DNA from: Extibacter muris
Lineage (GTDB): Bacteria > Bacillota > Clostridia > Lachnospirales > Lachnospiraceae
Direction of reading: 5' to 3'
Length of the DNA: 50,827 nucleotides
Assembly (NCBI RefSeq): GCF_004345005.1
Contig: NZ_SMMX01000020.1
Coordinates: forward strand, 1 to 50,827
The number at the start of each line of letters is the position of its first letter. Within the stretch, counting starts at the first letter, position 1. The translations under genes and the position numbers were made by a program. This document shows positions 7,450 to 15,919 of this stretch, piece by piece. Under the pieces are notes generated by a model. The model was given only the letters and a program-made list of their open reading frames with translations. It was not told the origin of the DNA and ran no database searches.

Positions 7450-8364
7450 ATGAGCAGAATAGCAGCAAACGAACTACTTAAGCACGCCCAGGAACATAAC
7501 TATGCAGTCGGATATTTCGAGAGCTGGGACCTGCAGTCTACGCTTGCCATGGTTAGGGCGGCCGAACATGTCAAATCACCTGTCATGATAGGCGTATGCG
7601 GAACCTACATCGGGGAGGCCAAGAGGCGCTACAGAGAAAGCCTTGACGTATACTATGCCATGCTGTCCCAGATAGCGGAAGAGGCAGGGGTTCCGGTGGC
7701 ACTGCTTCTGAATGAGTCCGATGACGAGGACATGGTAATCAGGGCTGCGGAAATCGGATTCGACATGGTCATGTTCGCCCCCGTATTTGCCTCTGACGCG
7801 CTGCCCCTTCAGGAACTGACCGAGATTCAGAAGAGAATCGTGAATAAGGCACATGCATATGGCGTGGCGGTAGAAGGTGAAGTGGGCGAACTGCCGCTTT
7901 TCAACTCGGCCACGGGAGAGCTTCATGAAGGGGAGGACACCGACCCGGAGGTGTGCTGCCGGTTTGTCCGGGAGACGGGAATAGACGCAGTGGCTGTAGC
8001 GGTTGGAAACTGTCATCTGAAGGAGGACGGAAACGTTACGATTGATTACGATGCGCTTCAGACGCTTGCCAGAGCAATCGACATTCCGCTCGTGCTCCAT
8101 GGCGGAACGAGCATCGCCCATGAAGATCTGTCCAAAGCTGCATCCATGGGCGTTGCAAAGGTGAACTTTGGCACGGGTATGAAACGTGCCGCCATCGATG
8201 CGGTGAAAGCGTATATGGCAGGACATGACGTGGATCAGATGGATCCCAACGATATCCTCGGAAGAGGCGCCGGAAAAGACATGATCGTAAAGGAGCAGGA
8301 GGCGGTCATGGCATATGTGGAAGAGAAGATTCGTGCGCTGAACGGAGAGAACAAAGCATTCTAA
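7450..8364 (+). CDS. Class II (fructose-bisphosphate/tagatose type) aldolase family protein with altered active site
   Basis: 304 residues, the normal length for class II aldolases. Conserved family blocks are GYFESWDLQST (for GxFNxxNxE), VEGEVGELP (141-149), GNCHL (His189) and LVLHGGTSI (His217). The key segment that normally reads ALHLDHG, carrying the catalytic Asp and a zinc-ligand His, reads ALLLNESDD here: Asp becomes Asn88 and His becomes Glu89. Metal binding and proton transfer must therefore differ, if the protein is still an aldolase. AAAGGAGA precedes the ATG. It lies between E1 beta and E2, so it is expressed with the dehydrogenase complex; its substrate may be a sugar phosphate made by the FGGY kinase at 11095. 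A lyase with a different mechanism or a binding protein cannot be excluded. Confidence 0.75.
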   Translation: MSRIAANELLKHAQEHNYAVGYFESWDLQSTLAMVRAAEHVKSPVMIGVCGTYIGEAKRRYRESLDVYYAMLSQIAEEAGVPVALLLNESDDEDMVIRAAEIGFDMVMFAPVFASDALPLQELTEIQKRIVNKAHAYGVAVEGEVGELPLFNSATGELHEGEDTDPEVCCRFVRETGIDAVAVAVGNCHLKEDGNVTIDYDALQTLARAIDIPLVLHGGTSIAHEDLSKAASMGVAKVNFGTGMKRAAIDAVKAYMAGHDVDQMDPNDILGRGAGKDMIVKEQEAVMAYVEEKIRALNGENKAF

Positions 8365-8378
8365 GGCAGGGGAAGATT

Positions 8379-9671
8379 ATGATAAAAGAGATTACGATGC
8401 CGGCAGGCGGTCAGACGACGGACATGTCCACCATAGGCGCCTGGCTGGTAAAAACAGGTGATAAGGTCAAACGGGGAGACGAGCTGCTCACCGTTGAGAC
8501 GGACAAAGCCACCCTCTCGGTAGAAAGCTTTACGATGGGCACCGTGCTTGCCATCCTGGCAGAAGAAGGGGATCAGGCGGCGGCCGGAGAGGTGATAGCC
8601 CTCATCGGGGATGAGAGTGACAGGCCGGAGGCGGAAGAAAGGCTTGGCGGCAGAAGCTCCGCCGGATTGGAAGCGGCCATGGCAGCAGTACATGTCCCGG
8701 CCGGGAAGGAAGAGGAAGAATATCAGCCGATAGACAAGTCGCAGCCGGTCCGCTTTGCGTGTGCACCGGAGAAGGAAAGGTTAGAATCGGTATGCGGCAA
8801 GATGGATATGGATCATATCAGGGCGATGCCAAATGCAAAACTGCTTGCGAGCGAACATGGGGTTTCCCTCCGTGATGTGGCAGCCTGCTTTGGGAAACAT
8901 AACCTGAAACGTGAAGATGTGCAGAAATATATCGATGAGGCACCGTGTATGGATATATCCGGGACGGTGGAGACGATACATGAAAAAGCTTCCGTTACAG
9001 AAATTCCGCTCACCTCCATGCGCAGGACGATTGCCCGCAGGATGCTGGAGAGTTCCCGGAACATACCCGTATTCCGGGCATCGGTGGAAGTCGATATGGA
9101 GCCGTGCATTGCCTTCCGTACGAAGGTCAACAGCAATAAAACGGAATTTAAAATATCATACAACGACATTTTGTTCAAATGTATCGACGCGGCAGTCCGG
9201 AAATATCCGTATGTAAATGCATCCTATACGGAGGATGCCATCCTGCTGCATAAGCATGTGAATATCGGGCTGGCTGTCTCTCTGGAGGGAGGGCTTGTCG
9301 TCCCGGTAGTGGAAGGGGTGAATGAAAAGACCATCACAGAGATAGCGGAGGCGAACAAGTCCAACATCAGCCTGGCACGGGAAGGAAAGCTGGCGCCTGA
9401 AGATATGTCCGGGGGGACGATTACGCTGTCCAACCTAGGCATGTATCCTGTGGTACAGTTCGACGCTATCATCAACCCGCCTGAAGTGTGTATTCTGGCA
9501 GCAGGTACCGTGCACGATAAGCCGGTTCTTATGGACGGACAGTGGGTGGCGGTTCCGGTGATGACCCTAACGGGAAGTTTTGACCACCGGGTGGTAGATG
9601 GAGCATACGGAGCCCGGTTCCTGACGGAACTGAAAGCAGTGATAGAAGACCCGGCAATGGCTCTGCTGTAG
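8379..9671 (+). CDS. acoC: Dihydrolipoamide acyltransferase (E2) of the aco-like complex
   Basis: 430 residues with the three E2 parts in order: a lipoyl domain (1-80) with the modified lysine in VETDKATLSVES (Lys43); an Ala/Pro/Glu-rich linker; a peripheral-subunit binding domain at about 150-185 (MPNAKLLASEHG...REDVQKYI); and the acyltransferase core ending with DHRVVDG (His403, Asp407), the catalytic motif. It passes the acyl group from E1 to CoA. One lipoyl domain is typical of Gram-positive E2. It starts 14 bases after the aldolase stop with an AGGGGAAG site. The lipoate ligase gene 3 kb downstream would attach the cofactor. Confidence 0.9.
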   Translation: MIKEITMPAGGQTTDMSTIGAWLVKTGDKVKRGDELLTVETDKATLSVESFTMGTVLAILAEEGDQAAAGEVIALIGDESDRPEAEERLGGRSSAGLEAAMAAVHVPAGKEEEEYQPIDKSQPVRFACAPEKERLESVCGKMDMDHIRAMPNAKLLASEHGVSLRDVAACFGKHNLKREDVQKYIDEAPCMDISGTVETIHEKASVTEIPLTSMRRTIARRMLESSRNIPVFRASVEVDMEPCIAFRTKVNSNKTEFKISYNDILFKCIDAAVRKYPYVNASYTEDAILLHKHVNIGLAVSLEGGLVVPVVEGVNEKTITEIAEANKSNISLAREGKLAPEDMSGGTITLSNLGMYPVVQFDAIINPPEVCILAAGTVHDKPVLMDGQWVAVPVMTLTGSFDHRVVDGAYGARFLTELKAVIEDPAMALL

Positions 9672-9688
9672 GTAAGGAGGCGTAAAAA

Positions 9689-11077
9689 ATGGAATGCGAT
9701 ACCATGAGAGAGGACTATGACCTGATTGTAATCGGCGGCGGGCCGGGCGGCTATCTGGCCGCCATAACCGCGGCAAAGGAAGGCTTGTCCGTGCTCTTGT
9801 TTGAAGGAGGCCGCATAGGCGGTACATGCCTGAATGTGGGCTGCATACCGACCAAGTATCTGCTTGACAAGGCGGCGGCTATGGAAAAGGTGCGGTCGCT
9901 TGTGGATCAGAAGATATTCAGGGAATGTGGACTGTTCAGCTTCAGGAAGATACAGGAAGGCAGGAACGAAGTAGTACATAAGCTCGTATCCGGTGTGGAG
10001 TATCTGCTGGAAGCTAACAAAGTGAGGGTGGTGCATGCCTATGCAGCGCTGGCAGGCCCCGGGGAAGTGGAGTGTGACGGCATCCGATACAGAGGGAAGG
10101 ACATCTTGATTGCCACTGGTTCCGTTCCTTCTTTTATACCGATTGAGGGCGCGGAACATGCGATGACGAGCACCCAGGTGCTGGAGCTTGAAAAAGTACC
10201 GGGGCGTCTGGCGGTCATCGGCGGCGGGGTCATCGGCATGGAGCTGGCGAGCGCATATTGCTCCCTCGGGTCTGAAGTGACAGTGCTCGAGGTTCTGCCG
10301 GAACTGTTCCCGGCAGAAGACAGGAAGGCTGTGGCATATATGGCCCGCGCGCTTAAAAAGCGCGGGATACATATTTTCTGCGGGATGAAGGTGCAGAAGG
10401 TAGAGAAGTCGAAAACCGGACTGCGCGTCTGCTATGAGGGGGCTCAATCCGGCGTGGCGGAAGCGGACGTGGTGCTCATGGCCACCGGAAGGAAGCCGAA
10501 CCTGAACGGGATTGACACCGAAGCAGCCGGAATTTCACTTACGCCAAGAGGTGAGATACAGGTTGATGCATACATGGAGACGAGCGTGCCGCATATCTAT
10601 GCCATCGGCGATGCTGTGGGAGGATACCAGCTTGCCCACGCGGCATATGCGGAAGGAGAGGCGGCGGTCAGGAATATCATGGGCAGGAGTGAAGCCGTGG
10701 ATCTGAGCATCATGCCGAGATGCATCTATACGATGCCTGCGTTTGCAGCAGTAGGGATCAGCGCCGTTAAGGCAGAAGAGATGGGGATAGCAGCGGTTAC
10801 GGGGGAATTTGCCTACAGTGCGAACGGGATGGCTCTGGCGGAAGGGGCGGACGGCCTGGTACGTGTAGTGATGGACAAGGAGAGAGAGACGACGCTCGGC
10901 GTACATATCGTCGGTGAAAATGCCCCGGAGATGATTGCATTTGCTTCTGCGGCGGTCAGGGACAAGATGACGCTAGAAGAGTGGGAGAGGATGGTCGTGG
11001 CACATCCGTCGCTGTCCGAGATGATCAAAGAAGCGGCACTCGACTGCTTTGGGAAGAGCGTGCACAAAGCGGTATGA
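9689..11077 (+). CDS. lpdA: Dihydrolipoamide dehydrogenase (E3)
   Basis: 462 residues, standard for the flavoprotein disulfide reductases. The FAD motif GGGPGG is at 16-21, the redox disulfide GGTCLNVGC has Cys47 and Cys52, the NAD motif is GGGVIGMELA, ATGRKPN and YAIGDAVGG follow, and the C-terminal catalytic pair appears as AHPSLSE. It reoxidises dihydrolipoyl-E2 with NAD+. TAAGGAGG lies just before the ATG at 9689; another ATG at 9704 is possible. It has no N-terminal lipoyl domain, unlike some Gram-positive E3 proteins. It is fourth in the aco-like operon and leads by 17 bases into the FGGY kinase. Confidence 0.92.
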   Translation: MECDTMREDYDLIVIGGGPGGYLAAITAAKEGLSVLLFEGGRIGGTCLNVGCIPTKYLLDKAAAMEKVRSLVDQKIFRECGLFSFRKIQEGRNEVVHKLVSGVEYLLEANKVRVVHAYAALAGPGEVECDGIRYRGKDILIATGSVPSFIPIEGAEHAMTSTQVLELEKVPGRLAVIGGGVIGMELASAYCSLGSEVTVLEVLPELFPAEDRKAVAYMARALKKRGIHIFCGMKVQKVEKSKTGLRVCYEGAQSGVAEADVVLMATGRKPNLNGIDTEAAGISLTPRGEIQVDAYMETSVPHIYAIGDAVGGYQLAHAAYAEGEAAVRNIMGRSEAVDLSIMPRCIYTMPAFAAVGISAVKAEEMGIAAVTGEFAYSANGMALAEGADGLVRVVMDKERETTLGVHIVGENAPEMIAFASAAVRDKMTLEEWERMVVAHPSLSEMIKEAALDCFGKSVHKAV

Positions 11078-11094
11078 TAAGGAGGTAGAATTAC

Positions 11095-12645
11095 ATGGGA
11101 ACATATATGATAGGCCTTGACTATGGTACCGGAGGGGGCAAGGCATGTATTATTGACGGACACGCAGATGTGCTTGCGTATTCCTTTCAGGAATATCCCA
11201 TCTATGTAGACAAGCCATCATGGTCTGAACATGATGCCGAACTCTACTGGACGCTGGCGTGTGAGACGATAAAGGACTGCATGAAGAAGGCGGGGGTAGC
11301 GCCGGAGGATATCAAGGGCATCGGCATATCTTCGGCGCAGCCGTGCCTCGTCATGGTGGATAGGGACGGCCGTCCGGTCAACCGTGCCTATAACCTCATG
11401 GACAGGCGGGCGGTGAAAGAGGTAGAGTGGCTGAGGGAACATGTAGGGGTGGACGAGATATTCCGAATCAACGGCAATCGGATTGAAGACTATCCGACCA
11501 TGGTAAATATCATGTGGGAGAAGAACAACCGTCCGGAGGATTACAAGAAGATCTGGAAGACATTGACCATTGACGGCTTCGTAAGGCTCCGCATGACGGG
11601 GAAGGCTGCCATGAGCTATTCCCACGGGGGCTTCTGGGGTGTGGCGTATGATATCAGGAAGAAAGAGTTCAACAGGGAGCTGATGGATAAGCTCGGCATC
11701 GATATCGCGCTTATGCCGGACCTGTATCCGTGCGAGCATATTGTCGGGACGGTGACGGAGGAGGCCGCAGAGGAGCTTGGGCTTTCTGCAGGCATACCGG
11801 TCTGCGCCGGACAGGTAGACTGCAATGCGGGTTTTGTAGGCGGCGGTGCCATTACGCCGGGCGATGTACAGATCAACCTCGGCACATGCGGTGTCATGGG
11901 CGTGGTGAATGACAGCAGAGAGTTTATCGACCTTGTATGCAACGACGCCTATACGACGAACTCCTGCAACGACTTCATCTCCATCGCCGTCGTGCTGACA
12001 GGGGGCCAGGTGCTCAGATATATCAGGGACAATTTCTGCCAGATGGAGCATGCCACCGCACAGATGATGTCAGATATGGATGTCTATGATATTATGAATA
12101 AAGAGGCAGAAAAAGTGCCAGCCGGCAGCAAGGGGCTTATCGTGCTCCCCTACCTTATGGGTGAACGTACGGTGCTCTGGAACGCCTATGCGAGAGGGAC
12201 GGTATTTGGCCTGTCGCTCCATCACACGAAGGGGCATCTCATACGTGCTATGATGGAAGGGGTGGCATATGCGCTGTATGACAACTACAGGCTTATGCTG
12301 GAGAAAGGGGTCAAGGCTAATGCGCCAATCATCCTGAATGAAGGCGGGGCAAAGAGCAAGCTGTGGAGAAGGATCATCACGGATGTATTCAACGTGCCGA
12401 CGGCATTTGTGGAGAACCGTGTCGGGGCGCCTTATGGGGATGCCATTCTTGCGGGAGTATCTGTAGGGGTATTTGAAGACTTTGGGATTGCCAAGGATAA
12501 AGTCAACTACATCGATTATATGGAACCAGACCAGGAGGCACATGAGCGCTATATGGAGTATTTTGATATATACAGGAACCTGTATGCGCATCTGAAGGAA
12601 GATTTTACGGATTTATACCGGGTGGCGAAAAAGTATGAAGAATAA
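11095..12645 (+). CDS. FGGY-family carbohydrate kinase (xylulokinase-like)
   Basis: 516 residues with the two actin-like lobes of FGGY kinases: IGLDYGTGGGKACIID (phosphate-1 loop), ISSAQPCLVMVDRDG, NLMDRRA, the central AGQVDCNAGFVGGG...INLGTCGVMG segment, VLPYLMGERT, and the ATP-binding LNEGGAKSKLWRRII. It phosphorylates a ketose or polyol with ATP. The substrate residues differ from canonical xylulokinase (SAQP in place of SGQMHG), so xylulose should not be assumed. Its place in the aco-like operon, next to an aldolase and a dihydroxyacetone kinase, suggests it begins breakdown of an unusual sugar. AAGGAGG precedes the ATG, and the 3' end overlaps lplA by 11 bases. It is a useful in-window reference for the deletion in the kinase at 49398. 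Confidence 0.88.
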   Translation: MGTYMIGLDYGTGGGKACIIDGHADVLAYSFQEYPIYVDKPSWSEHDAELYWTLACETIKDCMKKAGVAPEDIKGIGISSAQPCLVMVDRDGRPVNRAYNLMDRRAVKEVEWLREHVGVDEIFRINGNRIEDYPTMVNIMWEKNNRPEDYKKIWKTLTIDGFVRLRMTGKAAMSYSHGGFWGVAYDIRKKEFNRELMDKLGIDIALMPDLYPCEHIVGTVTEEAAEELGLSAGIPVCAGQVDCNAGFVGGGAITPGDVQINLGTCGVMGVVNDSREFIDLVCNDAYTTNSCNDFISIAVVLTGGQVLRYIRDNFCQMEHATAQMMSDMDVYDIMNKEAEKVPAGSKGLIVLPYLMGERTVLWNAYARGTVFGLSLHHTKGHLIRAMMEGVAYALYDNYRLMLEKGVKANAPIILNEGGAKSKLWRRIITDVFNVPTAFVENRVGAPYGDAILAGVSVGVFEDFGIAKDKVNYIDYMEPDQEAHERYMEYFDIYRNLYAHLKEDFTDLYRVAKKYEE

Positions 12646-13636
12646 TTACCTTGTTGTAAATAATTGTACCAATCCCTATTATAACCTTGCGCTGGAGGAA
12701 TATCTCCTGACACATCATATGGAGGGTGCCATCGTCATGCTCTGGCAGAATGATAATGCTATCATAGTCGGCAGGCACCAGAACGCCATGGAGGAGGTCA
12801 ACCAGCAATATGTAACAGAACACGGTATCCGGGTCGTCCGCAGGACGACCGGAGGCGGAACGGTGTACCATGACCTGGGCAATCTGAACTATTCCGTTAT
12901 CGCGGACAGGGGGGAGGATGACCGGGATGAGATGAGATATTTTACCGGACCTGTCGTCGAAGTGCTGAGGGAACTGGGGGCCATGGCTATGTTCAGCGGC
13001 CGAAATGATATCATGATAGAAGGGAAGAAAGTATCCGGGACCGCGCAGAGAATCTATAAGAACCGGATACTCCACCATGGATGCCTGCTCTTTGACTCGG
13101 ATCTGTCTGCCGTTTCAAAAAGCCTGCATGTAAGAAGCGAGAAGTTCAATTCCAAAGCGGTCAAGTCCGTAAAGAGCCGTGTCGGCAATATTAAGGATTA
13201 CATGCCCGGAGAGGTTACGATCGAGGTGCTGAAGGAGCGTCTTGCCTGCAAGCTGCTTGAAGATGCCGGTTATGAGGCGCTTGCCCTGACGGAGGATGAG
13301 CTTGTCAGGATAGAGAAGCTGAAACGGGATAAATATGAGACGTGGGAGTGGAATTACGGACAGCCGATAAACTGCGCGATTCATAACTATAAAAAGTATG
13401 ACGGCGGCACGGTGGAAGTGTATATGAACGTGCGGGAGGGCAGGATAGAGGAATGCCTGATGTACGGGGACTTCATGGCTTTGAGGCCGGCTTCGGAGGT
13501 GGCGGATGGGCTGACGGGATGCAGGTACCGGTACGGAGAGGTGCTGGAAGTGCTCCGGGAGTTCCGGATAAGGGATTACTTTGGAACCATCGGGGCGGAT
13601 GAAGTTGCGGCGTGCATCTGCTGTGCCCCGGAATGA
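12635..13636 (+). CDS. lplA: Lipoate--protein ligase
   Basis: 333 residues. The lipoyl-AMP binding motif RRTTGGGTVYHDLGNLNYS is at 69-87, followed by GRNDIMIEGKKVSGTAQR and HHGCLLFD with the catalytic lysine region, and a C-terminal accessory domain (KYETWEWNYGQ). It adenylates free lipoate and joins it to the E2 lysine (Lys43 of the acoC product). It overlaps the FGGY kinase end by 11 bases, so translation is probably coupled. Its presence here shows the organism depends on salvaged lipoate for this complex and that the complex is meant to be lipoylated when the operon is expressed. Confidence 0.93.
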   Translation: MKNNYLVVNNCTNPYYNLALEEYLLTHHMEGAIVMLWQNDNAIIVGRHQNAMEEVNQQYVTEHGIRVVRRTTGGGTVYHDLGNLNYSVIADRGEDDRDEMRYFTGPVVEVLRELGAMAMFSGRNDIMIEGKKVSGTAQRIYKNRILHHGCLLFDSDLSAVSKSLHVRSEKFNSKAVKSVKSRVGNIKDYMPGEVTIEVLKERLACKLLEDAGYEALALTEDELVRIEKLKRDKYETWEWNYGQPINCAIHNYKKYDGGTVEVYMNVREGRIEECLMYGDFMALRPASEVADGLTGCRYRYGEVLEVLREFRIRDYFGTIGADEVAACICCAPE

Positions 13637-13652
13637 TGCAGAGAGGAAGTAC

Positions 13653-13996
13653 ATGAGAATTGTTTGCTTAGGTGACAGTCTTACATATGGGTACGGCGTA
13701 AAGAGGGCATCCGCCCCTTTGTGGGTGTCCCTCTTCCTGTATATGAGCCGGGGCTTGCAAAAGAATGGACAGCATTTGCATCTGGAGAAAATGTCAAGAG
13801 GCAGCTTGGAAATTATCGGGAGTGGCTGCTGCGATTTGGCGAGAGCTTCCGTATACCTGTCGTTGACTTCTGGGAATGCGTTCCTGCCGATTCCGGCGGG
13901 ATGGATGCATTTTATCTGGACGGCATCCATCCCGCAGAAGAGGGGCACAGGCGGATGGCTGCGCGATGGGTAGAGCACATTACTAAATCTACTTAA
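13653..13996 (+). pseudogene. SGNH/GDSL hydrolase remnant with internal deletion and frame shift
   Basis: The start MRIVCLGDSLTYGYGVKR (ATG 13653, AGAGGAAG before it) is the block I GDS motif of SGNH hydrolases. The C-terminal part, in another frame to TAA at 13994-13996, reads GIRPFVGVPLPVYEPGLAKEW ... YLDGIHPAEEGHRRMA, including the DGIHP block V with the catalytic Asp and His. Between them about 80 codons (blocks II-III, GxND region) are missing, and the junction near 13698-13708 changes frame. An intact relative would be roughly 190-200 residues. Each frame alone gives only nonsense beyond the junction, so the gene is broken. It lies between lplA and the dihydroxyacetone kinase. Confidence 0.75.
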
Positions 13997-14061
13997 TAAT
14001 CAAAGGATAATTCCTATTATTTATTAAACATGATATAATGGACGAAAAGCGAGGTTGAGTG

Positions 14062-15819
14062 ATGAGAAAGATAATCAATGATGAGGACAATGTAGTGCAG
14101 GAGATGATGGAAGGTTATATCAGTGCTTACAGCAGATATTACAGGAAACATCCGGAAGTGAACGGGGTCATATTAAAACAGAGGAGAAAAGACAAGGTGG
14201 CCCTTGTCATCGGCGGGGGCAGCGGACATGAGCCTATGTTCTCGGGATTTGTCGGGAAAGGGCTTGCAGATGCGGCCGCCTGCGGCAACATATTTGCGTC
14301 CCCGGACCCGAATACGGTATATGAGACGGCAAAAGCTGTCGATAACGGCAGGGGCGTGCTCTTCGTATATGGCTGCTATGCCGGGGATAACCTGAACTTT
14401 GACATGGGGGAAGAATTCCTGAACGACGACGGGATCAGGACAGCCCATGTGCGTGTGTGGGACGATGTGGCGAGCGCGCCCAGGGACAGGATATCGGACC
14501 GGCGTGGGATTGCCGGTGATGTGTATGTCGTCAAGACGGCTGGAGCGGCATGCGACGCCGGCCTTGATCTGGAAGAAGTGACAAGGGTAGCGGAAAAGGC
14601 GAGGGACCATACGAATACGATAGGCGTGGCGACTGCCCCGGCGCAGCTGCCGGGTGTGGATAAGCCGATATTTGAACTTGGAGAGGATGAGATCGAGTAT
14701 GGAATGGGGCTGCACGGGGAGCGTGGCGTTCTACGGACCAAATGGCAGCCGGCAGACGTTCTCGCCGAGAAGATGTATGACCAGATCAAAGAGGACACGG
14801 GCCTGGCAGAAGGCGATGAGGTGTGCGTGCTTGTGAACGGGCTTGGCTCCACGACGATAACGGAACTTGCAATCGTGTTCCGCAAGGTGAAGGAGCTTCT
14901 GGACAGGGACGGCGTCAAGGTATACGATGCAGATCTGAACAATTATTGTACGAGCCAGGAGATGGGCGGATTCTCCATCACCCTGTTTCAGCTGGATGAG
15001 GAACTGAAGAAATATTACGACATGCCGTGCTGGTGCCCATATTACGCCAAAGGGGAGCTGACAGGCGGCTCTTATGTGCCGGTTACGGAAGAAGAGGCGG
15101 ATAAGGAAGCACGTGGAGCAGAAGCGGCATCGGCTGCCGCACAAGATCTGGCGGAGCCGTACGTGTCCAGAAAGAGGGAAGGGACGCTCATGGAACTGAC
15201 GGCGGAGGATGCAAGGGAGATGCTCATCTACATAGCGGACAAAGTGATCGCCAAGAAGCCCTATCTGACTGAGATTGACAGCGCTATCGGTGACGGCGAC
15301 CACGGCATCGGGATGGCCGGCGGCATGAAGAAGGCAAAGGAGAAGCTGCTTAAGATGGAAGGCGAAGAGAACGCCTACGCCATATTCGAGGCAGCGGGAA
15401 AGGCGATGCTCATGTCCATGGGCGGCGCCTCCGGCGTCATCTTCGGAAGCCTGTACCTGGCAGGGGCGAAAGGCGCAGAGCCAAAAGCATCTATCACCCC
15501 GGAAGATCTGGCCGGGATGGAGCGGAAGAGCCTGGCGGCAATCCAGGAGCGCGGCAAAGCAGAAGTCGGGGACAAGACGATGGTAGACGCCCTGTCGCCC
15601 GCCGTAGACGCCATGGAGGCCAACAGCGCAAAGGGCCTGCTCGAAATGCTGAGGGCAGCAGAAGAAGCTGCAAGGCAGGGCGTCGAGGATACGAAGAACT
15701 ATACAGCCAAGTTCGGCCGTGCCAAGTCGCTCATGGAACGGGCCATCGGATACCAGGATGCAGGAGCCACCTCCGTATGGCTCATCTTCCAGGGAATGCG
15801 AGAATTTGTAGAAGGATAA
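14062..15819 (+). CDS. Fused dihydroxyacetone kinase (DhaK-DhaL), ATP-dependent type
   Basis: 585 residues joining a DhaK domain (about 1-340) and a DhaL domain (about 375-585). DhaK shows GGGSGHEP (51-58) and GLHGERG, whose histidine normally binds dihydroxyacetone covalently; DhaL shows the ADP-Mg aspartate motif DSAIGDGDHG and MGGASGVIFG. The fusion means ATP and not a PTS phosphocarrier is the donor. It would make DHAP from dihydroxyacetone, though related enzymes phosphorylate erythrulose. GTG at 14059 and ATG at 14062 are adjacent; ATG is seven bases after AGCGAGG and is preferred. A short AT-rich gap (13997-14058) with TTGAGT-free sequence separates it from the pseudogene, so it may have its own weak promoter (TATAAT at 14033-14038). 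It converges on a TPI-family gene. Confidence 0.9.
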   Translation: MRKIINDEDNVVQEMMEGYISAYSRYYRKHPEVNGVILKQRRKDKVALVIGGGSGHEPMFSGFVGKGLADAAACGNIFASPDPNTVYETAKAVDNGRGVLFVYGCYAGDNLNFDMGEEFLNDDGIRTAHVRVWDDVASAPRDRISDRRGIAGDVYVVKTAGAACDAGLDLEEVTRVAEKARDHTNTIGVATAPAQLPGVDKPIFELGEDEIEYGMGLHGERGVLRTKWQPADVLAEKMYDQIKEDTGLAEGDEVCVLVNGLGSTTITELAIVFRKVKELLDRDGVKVYDADLNNYCTSQEMGGFSITLFQLDEELKKYYDMPCWCPYYAKGELTGGSYVPVTEEEADKEARGAEAASAAAQDLAEPYVSRKREGTLMELTAEDAREMLIYIADKVIAKKPYLTEIDSAIGDGDHGIGMAGGMKKAKEKLLKMEGEENAYAIFEAAGKAMLMSMGGASGVIFGSLYLAGAKGAEPKASITPEDLAGMERKSLAAIQERGKAEVGDKTMVDALSPAVDAMEANSAKGLLEMLRAAEEAARQGVEDTKNYTAKFGRAKSLMERAIGYQDAGATSVWLIFQGMREFVEG

Positions 15820-15821
15820 AG

Positions 15822-15918
15822 AGGGACACCCCAAAATAAATTAGGGACAGGGGAAAACGAATCGGGGACGGGGGAAAATTCATTTTCCCCCGTCCCCGAT
15901 TCGTTTCAGGGTGTCCCT
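15822..15918. repeat. Palindromic repeat, copy 1 (GGGACACCC...GGGGACGGGG family)
   Basis: Outer arms AGGGACACCC (15822-15831) and GGGTGTCCCT (15909-15918) enclose a perfect 24-bp stem (15855-15878 with 15883-15906) built around CGGGGACGGGGG. The left side also carries a diverged extra unit (15837-15857), as if the arm had been partly duplicated. It lies between the convergent stops of the DHA kinase and TPI genes and ends two bases before the TPI stop codon, so it may serve as a two-way terminator. Confidence 0.85.
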
Positions 15919-15919
15919 T

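Noticed and set aside
9224-10447. 407-residue minus-strand frame
   Set aside because: It is antisense to E2 and E3, both of which carry complete catalytic motifs. It has no start signal and no recognisable domain.
14731-15834. 367-residue minus-strand frame
   Set aside because: Antisense to the DHA kinase gene, rich in Cys, His and Arg as expected from a mirrored reading frame.
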